From: CAYRJD01 sp964424585
GTDB taxonomy: Bacteria; Actinomycetota; Acidimicrobiia; Acidimicrobiales; Poriferisodalaceae
Length of the DNA stretch: 9,607 nucleotides
Direction: 5' to 3'
Assembly (NCBI GenBank): GCA_964424585.1
Contig: CAYRJD010000045.1
Span: 1 to 9,607 of the forward strand
This document shows, one piece after another, positions 1 through 6,296 of the stretch (the stretch's first letter is position 1; each line of letters starts with the position of its first letter). Under the pieces are notes generated by a model. That model had not been told where the DNA came from and made no database searches. It saw only the letters and a list, made by a program, of their open reading frames with translations. The position numbers and the translations under genes were made by a program.

Positions 1-8
1 TGGGCGCG

Positions 9-2441
9 CTAGGTGAGCGCGCCGGCGATGACGAGATCGGCGATCTTGTCGCCGTCGTAGCCCAAGATGCCCTCCAGCACCTCCATGTTGTGCTCGCCGA
101 ACATCGGCCCGCCCCACTCGGGCGCACCCGGCGTGCGCGACAGCTCGAAGTTGCTGTTTTCGACCCACGTGTGGCCGTGCACCGTGTGCGGCACCTGCAC
201 GAAGTGACCTCGTGCGACGAGCTGCGGGTCGGCGACGAGACCCTCGGCGTCGTGCACGCGGTGGGCGGGCACGCCTGCGGCGATCAGCGTCGCTTCGGCG
301 TCGGGCAGCTCTTGGCTGACCGCCCAGGCAGCTATGAGTGCGTCGATTTCGGCGGCTCGCGCACGCCGGGCGGCCACGTCTAGCTCGGCGAGTTCGACGG
401 CGCCGATCACCTGGGTCAGCGCGGCCCACTGCGCGTCGGTCTCACACGCCACCGCCAGCCAACGCTCTTCGCCGCGGCACCCGAACGTGCCGTGCGGAGC
501 CATTCGCGCGTCGGCGTTGCCGTTGCGATCGGCGGTGCGCCCGTGCAGCTCTTCGTCGAGCATCTGTGGCGCGAGGAAGTGGAGCGCGCCCTCTAGCTGC
601 GCGAAGTCGACGTAGCAGCCCTCGCCGGTGCGGTTTCGCTCACGCAGCGCCGCCAAGATCAGCACGACCGCCAGCTTGGGCGAGATGTAGTCGGTGTAGG
701 CCGTGAACGGCCCGGCGGGAATGCGGTCTGGCCAGCCGGTCACCGGGTAGAAGCCCGCTATCGCCGCAGCCATCGTGCCGAAGCCCGCGTAGTTGCGCAT
801 CGGGCCGGTCTGGCCCATCAAGCAGCTAGAGAACATCACCAGCTGCGGGTTGACCGCCTGCAGCTCGTCGTAGCCGAGCCCCCAGCGCGCCATCGCCTTG
901 GGCGAGAAGCTCTCGGTCAGCACGTCTGCCCAAGCCACGAGGTCGAGCACGACGTCGCGGGAGGCCGGGTTGTTTAGGTCGAGCGTCAGGTCGAGCTTGC
1001 CTGCGTTGATCGAGTGAAACTGGAGGGCGTTGTCTTGGCCGCCTTCTTCGCCGATGAACGGGTGCACGCCGCGCAGCACGTCGGGCTTTGATTCGCTTTC
1101 GATCTTGACGACCGTTGCGCCGTAGTCGGCGAGCGTGCGGGTTGCGCCCGGCCCGGCGAGCGCCCACATGAAGTCGAGAATCTTGACGTCCGCCAGGGGC
1201 TTGTCGGTGCTGGCCGGCGTCGCAGGCGTGCTTGGCTGCGTGGGTGTGCGCGGCTGCGCCAGTGCGCGCTGCGGCTCGGCGGGCGTGTCGAAGCGCAGCG
1301 TGCTCGACCCCAGCTTGGGTGCGGGTGCGAGGTCGACCAGCTGGCTCGGCCCGGCGACCTTCGCGAAGTTGCCGCAAAACCGCGGGGCGTTCGCGCCCTC
1401 ACGTCCGGCGATGTCGACGCGCTGCCAGTAGTCACGCACGGCTAGCTGTTCGAGCGCCATCACGTCGGCGGTGGTGGTGATGGGGGCGATCAGCAAGTTG
1501 TCGGCGAGCGCTCGCGCCAGCAGCTCGGCCTTCGTCTTGGTTTCAACGAACGCCGTGAGCTGGCTCATCGCGTCGTTGAACACGTCGATGCTCTGGCGGC
1601 CCTCGAACACGGCCATGCCGTAGTCGATCCAGTCGACGTCGGCCAGCTCGTCGTCGACGGCGCCTTCGTCGCGCAGCCACGCCAGCAGCCGGGTGGTGAA
1701 CGGACCAACCATCAGCCCAAACAAGAACGTCACCGTGACGTAGCCATCGGCGCAGCGAAACACCCACGGAATGGTGAACTCGCCGAGCTGCACCGCGCCG
1801 GGCAGCCGCATCGGGCCTTCGGTGCCCAACAGGCCGGTCATCATCTGAAACTGGGTGCAGTCGACGAACGATTCCTGAGCTGACGTGTCGATGTGCTGAC
1901 CCACGCCGGAGCGCTCTCGCTCGTGCAGCGCAATCAGCACGCCGCCGGCGGCGTCGACCGCGGCGTTGTGCCACGTCTGGGGCACGCCGATGCGCACGGG
2001 CGGACGGTCTCGGTCGCCGGTGAGCCACGTGGTGCCGCTGGCGGCCGACAGCGTGAGGTCGGTGGCTGGCCAGTCGGCTTTGGGGCCGGTCTGGCCGAAC
2101 GGCGTGATCGACGCGGTCACCAGCGCCGGGTTGGCAGCCCGCAGCACTTCGGTGTCGACGTCGAACACGCCGCACTCGATCAGCACGTCTGCGCTGGCGG
2201 CGACGGCTTCTAGCTGGGCGGGGTCGTCGAGCACGGCTGAGCGTTTGCCGCGGTTGAACGCCGCAAACTCGAGCGCCCGCTCGGGGCCGGCGACGTCGTC
2301 GACGAACGGGGCGAAGTGGCGGCTGCGGTGTCCGCCGGGCGGCTCGATGAGCAGCACGTCGGCTCCGAGCTGGGCTAGCAGCAGCCCCGCGAGGTGGCCT
2401 CGGTCGTCGGTGAGATCTAGTATGCGTGTTCCGGTGAGCAC
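9..2441 (-). CDS. Tandem-domain family III CoA-transferase (CaiB/BaiF fold, fused)
   Basis: Family III CoA-transferases move CoA between organic acids; fused two-domain versions occur in actinobacterial catabolism of acids and steroids. Two homologous halves are visible in the 810-residue product: domain 1 begins at about residue 5 (RILDLTDD, then LGADVLLIEPPGG) and domain 2 at about residue 418 (DVKILDFMWALAGPG, then YGATVVKIES). A Pro/Thr/Ala linker at about residues 390-414 separates them. Both halves carry the NPxL and GQTGP landmarks. At the position where formyl-CoA transferase has its catalytic Asp, both halves appear to carry Glu (SAQES near residue 190, AQLEG near 617); this alignment is from memory. 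The frame is open further upstream to 2579, but I start at GTG 2441 because a GAAAGGAC ribosome site lies 10 bases before it and the CoA-transferase fold begins right after it. Stop is TAG at 9-11. The gene is divergent from the HU gene. The family is secure; the substrate is unknown. Confidence 0.9.
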   Translation of the reverse strand: MLTGTRILDLTDDRGHLAGLLLAQLGADVLLIEPPGGHRSRHFAPFVDDVAGPERALEFAAFNRGKRSAVLDDPAQLEAVAASADVLIECGVFDVDTEVLRAANPALVTASITPFGQTGPKADWPATDLTLSAASGTTWLTGDRDRPPVRIGVPQTWHNAAVDAAGGVLIALHERERSGVGQHIDTSAQESFVDCTQFQMMTGLLGTEGPMRLPGAVQLGEFTIPWVFRCADGYVTVTFLFGLMVGPFTTRLLAWLRDEGAVDDELADVDWIDYGMAVFEGRQSIDVFNDAMSQLTAFVETKTKAELLARALADNLLIAPITTTADVMALEQLAVRDYWQRVDIAGREGANAPRFCGNFAKVAGPSQLVDLAPAPKLGSSTLRFDTPAEPQRALAQPRTPTQPSTPATPASTDKPLADVKILDFMWALAGPGATRTLADYGATVVKIESESKPDVLRGVHPFIGEEGGQDNALQFHSINAGKLDLTLDLNNPASRDVVLDLVAWADVLTESFSPKAMARWGLGYDELQAVNPQLVMFSSCLMGQTGPMRNYAGFGTMAAAIAGFYPVTGWPDRIPAGPFTAYTDYISPKLAVVLILAALRERNRTGEGCYVDFAQLEGALHFLAPQMLDEELHGRTADRNGNADARMAPHGTFGCRGEERWLAVACETDAQWAALTQVIGAVELAELDVAARRARAAEIDALIAAWAVSQELPDAEATLIAAGVPAHRVHDAEGLVADPQLVARGHFVQVPHTVHGHTWVENSNFELSRTPGAPEWGGPMFGEHNMEVLEGILGYDGDKIADLVIAGALT

Positions 2442-2450
2442 CGCTTTGCT

Positions 2451-2458
2451 GTCCTTTC
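2451..2458 (-). promoter_or_regulatory. Ribosome binding site that sets the CoA-transferase start
   Basis: Read on the minus strand, this is GAAAGGAC, about 10 bases before GTG 2441. It argues against the 46-residue upstream extension, whose sequence (Cys/Arg-rich, no family similarity) looks like read-through of the 5' untranslated region. Confidence 0.6.
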
Positions 2459-2544
2459 GTTCGGCACCTAGCCCGACACTGTTTTCGGGTATTCGGCGGA
2501 TTGCCACCAAGTTTGCCTTCCGAGGTGCTACAGATAGGCATTCA

Positions 2545-2569
2545 CAACTGACGCAGTTGGCGAACGCCA
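2545..2569. promoter_or_regulatory. Two overlapping palindromes in the divergent CoA-transferase/HU intergenic region
   Basis: A perfect 15-bp palindrome, CAACTG-ACG-CAGTTG, occupies 2545-2559. A second perfect inverted repeat, TGGCG-AA-CGCCA, occupies 2558-2569 and shares two bases with the first. They lie 16 bases before the HU ribosome site and about 100 bp upstream of the CoA-transferase start. They could be an operator for a dimeric repressor acting on either gene, or a leader RNA hairpin in the HU transcript. I see no convincing -35/-10 pair in 2442-2600 on either strand, so the target gene cannot be decided. Confidence 0.4.
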
Positions 2570-2600
2570 GCGGTGTCACCGACTAAAGGAGAGCCATCCA

Positions 2601-2879
2601 GTGGCTACGAAAGCAGACACCATTTCCGCGGTCGCGGAGAGTTCAGGGGTCACGCAAGCCGACACAGAGCGAGTGCTCACGGCGTTCTTTGACCTCGTGA
2701 AGGCGCAGGTGAAGGCAGACGAGAAAATCGCCTGGCCCGGCTTCGGCACCTTCTCGCTCAGCAAGCGTGGGCCCCGCAAGGGACGCAACCCCCGCACCGG
2801 TGAAGAGATCAAGATCGGCCCGAGCCGCTCGATCAAGTTGAGCACAGCCGCTGGCGCCAAGAAAGAGTTGATGTCCTAA
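2601..2879 (+). CDS. HU family DNA-binding protein
   Basis: A small basic nucleoid protein that binds and bends DNA without strong sequence preference, normally as a dimer. The 92-residue product has the full HU/IHF layout: an N-terminal helical part (residues 3-40) with alternating acidic and basic residues, the GFGTF turn at 47-51, and the DNA-binding arm with GRNPRTG at 61-67 (Pro64 at the position that intercalates in HU/IHF), then a closing helix to residue 92. The spacing from GFGTF to NPRT fits the HU family signature. It lacks the long Lys/Ala/Pro-rich C-terminal tail of mycobacterial and streptomycete HupB. The start is GTG 2601, preceded by a strong AAAGGAGAG site at 2585-2593. It is a single gene, divergent from the CoA-transferase and convergent with the transporter, and probably independent of the catabolic genes. 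Confidence 0.95.
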   Translation: MATKADTISAVAESSGVTQADTERVLTAFFDLVKAQVKADEKIAWPGFGTFSLSKRGPRKGRNPRTGEEIKIGPSRSIKLSTAAGAKKELMS

Positions 2880-4246
2880 AGCCTTCGGGCTTTCACTCCG
2901 TCTGGCGGCTGGCCGTTTGCCGGTTCACTGCCAGGCGGTGTCATCAACTCTGACTGGCTAGCGCCCTTGTGGCGCGCCAGCGCAACCGAGCCCACCGACG
3001 CGGCGGCGACCACAGCCATCGCTGCGATGACGAAGTACGGCGCCGCGTAGTTGGTGTCGCCCGTTTCCGGTGAGCCGGTGACGAGCGCGCCGCTCACGAG
3101 CGGGCTGATCGCGGTGACGACGCTGTAGTACAGCGTCATCACGGCGAACGCCGAGGTAAACATGCGATCCGCGACGTGCTCGCGGATGTATGCGGCGGTG
3201 AGCGACGGGTAGGCGAACATCGCTGCGCCGTAGACGAGCACGGTCGCCGCGATGATCGCTTCGTTGGCGAACAGCGGAAACACCGCTGCTGCGACCGCGA
3301 CGAGCGCCATCACCCAGCTCATCGTCGTCGGCGTGCCCACCGCGTCGGCTAGGCGTCCGAACGCGAGCGCGCCCACCATCGATGCGACGCCCAGCACCGA
3401 GAACAGCAGGGTCGCGAAGCTGCGGCTCAGCCCGTGGTGGTGCTCGACCGCTAGCCCCAGCAGCACGACGAACGCGCTGGCGCTCCACGCGAAGCCCATG
3501 TATGCGACCAGCGTTCGCCAGCGACCAACGAGGTGGCGCAGCGCCGTCCACTGGCTACCGGCGACGAGCCGCTGGGTGGGTTCCATCCGCACCGCGCCGA
3601 TGAGCAGCGCGAGCAGCAGCAGCGATGCGGCGAACTCGGCGAGCCAGACCGGGCGCCACAGGTCGGTGTTGTCGGTGAGCGCGCGAGCCAGGTCGGTCAG
3701 CAGCGACACGACGATGAAGCCCGCGCCCATCAGCGCGGTGAGGCTGCCGATGGCGACGCCGCGTCGGTCGCTGGGCACGACCTCGGCGACGATCGCCGGC
3801 GCGGTCATCCAGATGCCGGGGCCGCCCAGCCCGCCCAGCGCGACGCCCACCATCACCAGCGGCGTCGACGTGGCGACCGACAGCACGGCCAGCCCCGCGG
3901 CGGTCACGAAGACGCCGGCTCGCAGCAGCGCGACCGGCTCAAACTTTCCCGCGAGCGCCAGCAGCACGACCGTGCCGATTAGGTAGCCGGCGAGGTTGAC
4001 GCTGGCGAGCGACGCGGCGATCTGCTCGCTCAGCCCGAGGTCGTCGGCCATCGCGGGCAGCAGGACCGAGATGGTGCCCCGCCCGAACACGTGCGACACC
4101 ACGCCCGCGCAGGCGATGACCAGCACGCGGCCCCACCTGGCGCGGTTGCGCTGTGTTGGCCGTTTGCTTGTTGTGCGGCCGACCCTCGCGGGGTCAACGG
4201 CGACGACCGCCCAGACGCTTGGCCTGACGTTGGGCACCGACGCCAA
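2876..4246 (-). CDS. MFS transporter, YbfB/YjiJ-like
   Basis: A major facilitator superfamily permease in the inner membrane, likely moving a small organic solute with the proton gradient. The 456-residue product has about 12 hydrophobic segments between residues 41 and 424. The first two, with VFGRGTISVLLPAMADDLGL (54-73) followed by ASVNLAGYLIG (81-91), closely follow the YbfB/YjiJ subfamily pattern of GRF-like, LLP-M, LAS-N and GYL-G landmarks. GRLADAVG at 297-304 is the motif-A-like loop after the central turn. The tail (residues 425-456) is hydrophilic and Pro/Gly-rich. The start is uncertain: an in-frame TAG lies at 4271-4273, so the first possible starts are TTG 4246 and GTG 4237, and neither has a clear ribosome site; the next GTG (4126) would sit at the start of the first membrane segment. 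The gene is divergent from the crotonase by 59 bp and overlaps HU by 4 bp at its 3' end. Uptake of the substrate processed by the neighbouring CoA enzymes is an inference from position. Confidence 0.88.
   Translation of the reverse strand: MASVPNVRPSVWAVVAVDPARVGRTTSKRPTQRNRARWGRVLVIACAGVVSHVFGRGTISVLLPAMADDLGLSEQIAASLASVNLAGYLIGTVVLLALAGKFEPVALLRAGVFVTAAGLAVLSVATSTPLVMVGVALGGLGGPGIWMTAPAIVAEVVPSDRRGVAIGSLTALMGAGFIVVSLLTDLARALTDNTDLWRPVWLAEFAASLLLLALLIGAVRMEPTQRLVAGSQWTALRHLVGRWRTLVAYMGFAWSASAFVVLLGLAVEHHHGLSRSFATLLFSVLGVASMVGALAFGRLADAVGTPTTMSWVMALVAVAAAVFPLFANEAIIAATVLVYGAAMFAYPSLTAAYIREHVADRMFTSAFAVMTLYYSVVTAISPLVSGALVTGSPETGDTNYAAPYFVIAAMAVVAAASVGSVALARHKGASQSELMTPPGSEPANGQPPDGVKARRL
2878..2893. 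terminator. UUCG hairpin shared by two convergent genes
   Basis: AAAGCC-TTCG-GGCTTT forms a 6-bp perfect stem with a UUCG tetraloop, beginning inside the HU stop codon. Read from the plus strand, the T-containing 3' arm and following bases would serve as a modest terminator for HU. On the minus strand the same bases are the last codons of the transporter gene (K-A-R-R-L-stop), so that gene's end is coded by the hairpin. The stem is short and no long U-run follows, so strength is uncertain. Confidence 0.5.
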
Positions 4247-4262
4247 GCTAGTGCTGTCGTCT

Positions 4263-4291
4263 TTGACCTAGCGTTTAGCTGCACCTTGACC
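4263..4291. promoter_or_regulatory. TTGACC direct repeat in the transporter/crotonase divergent gap
   Basis: TTGACC occurs at 4263-4268 and again at 4286-4291, 23 bp apart, in a gap of only 59 bp. Either could be a -35 element (5 of 6 bases match consensus), or the pair could be half-sites for one regulator of both divergent genes. No matching -10 box 16-18 bp after the first copy is visible; TAGCGT (4269-4274) fits an actinobacterial TANNNT -10 but has no good -35. Confidence 0.25.
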
Positions 4292-4305
4292 GAAAGGAAG
4301 AGACG

Positions 4306-4992
4306 ATGTCAGCAGCAAGCGTGACCGGAGAGACGAGCGGAGCCGTGCGGCTCGTGCGGGTCGACGACGGCAAGGCCAACGCGTTTTCGGTGCCGATGCT
4401 CGAAGCGCTGCTAGGCGAGCTTGACGCGGCTGAGGCATCTGACGACGTCGGCGCGTTGGTGATCGCCGGCAACGAGCGAGCGTTCTTCGCCGGGTTCGAC
4501 CTTGAGGTGATCCGCTCGGGCGACCGGGCGGCGATTAGCCAGCTCGTGTCTGCGGGCGGCGAGCTGGTGCGGCGGGCCTACGGCGCGTCCGTGCCGGTGG
4601 TGGCGGCGTGCACCGGCCACGCGGTCGCGGCGGGCGCGCTGTTGCTGCTGGGCTGCGCGCATCGAGTCGGGCCAGCGTCCGACGGCGTGAAGATCGGGTT
4701 GAACGAGGTCGCCATCGGTCTGACGCTGCCCGACTGGGCGCTCGCCGTCGCCGCCGACCGTCTGTCGAAGCGTCACCTGCAGCGCTGCGTCGCGAACGCG
4801 CAGCTCTGCGACGGCGCGGCGGCGGTGGACGTGGGCTACCTCGATGAGGTGGTGGCGTCCGCAGCTGTGGTCGACCGGGCCACCGAAGTGGCGGCGCAGC
4901 TAGCCGACACGCTCGATGCGGTGGCGTATGGCAAGACCGTCGCCGCGCTGCGTGGCGACGTGCTCGCGCGCATGGCCCAGTCGATCAGTTGA
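4306..4992 (+). CDS. Crotonase-fold enoyl-CoA isomerase/hydratase
   Basis: A member of the enoyl-CoA hydratase/isomerase family, acting in the cytoplasm on acyl-CoA thioesters. The 228-residue product is short for the family (about 255-270). It shows the first oxyanion-hole segment AFFAGFDL (59-66) and the second, GHAVAAGALLL (104-114). In hydratases a Glu follows the GGG of the second segment (rat Glu144); here that position is Leu. The second acid is kept as Glu134 in IGLNEVAIGL (130-139), followed by LPDW. Retaining only this Glu, in a GLNE context with a nearby P-x-W, resembles mitochondrial delta3,delta2-enoyl-CoA isomerase more than hydratase, so double-bond isomerisation is the better guess. 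ATG 4306 has a strong GAAAGGAAG site at 4292-4300. Its TGA stop overlaps the TTG start of the next gene (TTGA), so the two are probably translationally coupled. Confidence 0.88.
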   Translation: MSAASVTGETSGAVRLVRVDDGKANAFSVPMLEALLGELDAAEASDDVGALVIAGNERAFFAGFDLEVIRSGDRAAISQLVSAGGELVRRAYGASVPVVAACTGHAVAAGALLLLGCAHRVGPASDGVKIGLNEVAIGLTLPDWALAVAADRLSKRHLQRCVANAQLCDGAAAVDVGYLDEVVASAAVVDRATEVAAQLADTLDAVAYGKTVAALRGDVLARMAQSIS

Positions 4993-5822
4993 AGGTCGTC
5001 GACTTCAGGTTCCGACCCATCGGCACTCAAAGCTGGACGCGCGACACCACCTTCCACTACCTGGCGCGCATGGGGTTAGAGCCGTGCCCCAGCTTCGTCG
5101 AGCAGTCGGCCGAGTTGATGTTTGCCGAGATGGACGCCGCCGGCATCGAGATTGGCGTGGTTGGCGTGCCCGGCCCGACGTCCATTCGTGGGCTCAACCC
5201 GTCGTCGTCGGCCGACGTCGCCGACGTGGTCGCGGCTAACCGCGATCGCTTCGTCGCGTTCGGCTCGGTCGACCCGAGCGACGTTGAGGGCGCGGTGGCG
5301 GCGCTCGCTGAGTTGGCGGCGAGCGGCGTGCGTGGCGTCACCATCGACCCGTCGACCGCGTCGGTCAGCCGTCACTTCGACGACAGGGCGCTGTATCCGC
5401 TCTATGAGGAGGCGCAGCGCTGTGACGTGTTGGTGTCGACGACGATGAGTTGCTTGCTCGGCCCGTATCAGAGCAGCTGCCGCCCGGAGATGGTCGACCA
5501 CGTGGCGACCGATTTTCCTTCGCTCACGATCAGCATTCAGCACGGCGGCTGGCCGTACGTGCGAGAGGCCATCGGCGTCGCCTACAAGCAACCCAACGTC
5601 GTGCTGGTGCCGGGCCAATACGTGCACTACGGGTTCCCTGGATCAGACGACTACGTGACGGCGCTCGCTCGCCAGCTGCCCGATCAGGTCTTGTTTGGCA
5701 GCGTGTATCCGAACTGCGGGCCGCTCACCGACCTGCGTGACATCGTCGCCAGCTGGCAGCTGCCGCTCGACGTCGAGCGGAAGTATCTGCGCGACAACGC
5801 CCTGCGAGTGCTGGGCATGTAG
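4989..5822 (+). CDS. Amidohydrolase_2-type TIM-barrel protein lacking the usual metal ligands
   Basis: A 277-residue protein of the amidohydrolase family 2 fold (relatives include ACMSD-type decarboxylases and LigI-type lactonases). Landmarks in order: N-terminal strand KVVDFRFRP (2-10), the EMDAAGIEIGVVGV segment (47-60), RFVAFGSVDP (87-96), SIQHGGWPYVREA (182-194), and VLFGSVYP (234-241) near the C-terminal strand. Active family members have His-x-His in the first strand and an Asp in the G-[ST]-D-Y-P motif. Here those positions are Arg7-x-Arg9 and Val239; only His185 of the usual ligand set remains. I recall metal-less RFRP-type amidohydrolase homologues in anaerobes, so this may be a real subfamily rather than a damaged gene. 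The start is TTG 4989, overlapping the crotonase stop, which places the family's conserved VDF strand at the N-terminus. It is the second gene of the crotonase operon. The reaction is unknown. Confidence 0.82.
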   Translation: MKVVDFRFRPIGTQSWTRDTTFHYLARMGLEPCPSFVEQSAELMFAEMDAAGIEIGVVGVPGPTSIRGLNPSSSADVADVVAANRDRFVAFGSVDPSDVEGAVAALAELAASGVRGVTIDPSTASVSRHFDDRALYPLYEEAQRCDVLVSTTMSCLLGPYQSSCRPEMVDHVATDFPSLTISIQHGGWPYVREAIGVAYKQPNVVLVPGQYVHYGFPGSDDYVTALARQLPDQVLFGSVYPNCGPLTDLRDIVASWQLPLDVERKYLRDNALRVLGM

Positions 5823-5860
5823 CTGACCAGCTTGTAGGTGTGCTGACATTGCTGGTCGGC
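5822..5860 (+). terminator. Possible terminator hairpin after the amidohydrolase gene
   Basis: GCTGACCAGC (5822-5831) pairs with GCTGGTCGGC (5851-5860) in a 10-bp stem with one G-U pair and a 19-base loop, starting on the last base of the amidohydrolase stop codon. No U-run follows, so it is a weak intrinsic terminator at best. On the other strand it lies in the last part of the ATPase remnant's frame. Confidence 0.35.
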
Positions 5861-6296
5861 AGGCTCACCGGACGTGAGCATCAGTCGCAAGTAGTTTGGG
5901 GTCAACCCGGACGACGGAACGAACACCATCTCGCCGTGGTCGTTCTCGTCGAGTATGTTGGCTTCTTGGAGGTGGGCGAGAATTTGTTGGGCGTACGGCA
6001 GCTGGAGGTTCTGTTCTTCTGCGATTTGCTGCTTTATCTGTTCACCCGTCGTGCCGGGCGGGGCGTTGTAGACGGCGACTAATGCGCGCACGTGCGTTTC
6101 TCCGAAGTCGGCGAAGGTCGGGTTCTCTACGTTCTCTCGGTAGAGACGCTCGGTGACGGCAGCCGCGTACTGGATGTGTTCGACGTCGATAGGCCGCGAC
6201 GGCGCGCGGCTGACCTGCCATGCGTGTTCGCCGAGCAGCTGCATCCGGTAGGGCGAGCCAAGCGACTGCTCTGTCGCCATCTGCAGCGCGTCGTCT

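Noticed and set aside
2513..2540. TTGCCT ... TAGGCA as a promoter for HU
   Set aside because: Spacing of 16 is acceptable but the -10 lacks the final T and the -35 is poor; chance matches are likely.
1543..2541. 332-codon frame on the minus strand inside the CoA-transferase gene
   Set aside because: Arg/His/Pro-rich product of an alternative frame in GC-rich coding DNA; the overlapping frame has clear family motifs.
2442..2579. N-terminal extension of the CoA-transferase to a start at 2579
   Set aside because: The extra 46 residues show no family similarity, lie in the leader region, and a good ribosome site precedes the internal GTG at 2441.
3252..3986. 244-codon plus-strand frame opposite the transporter
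   Set aside because: Ser/Thr/Ala-rich antisense shadow; the minus-strand frame has the membrane segments and MFS motifs.
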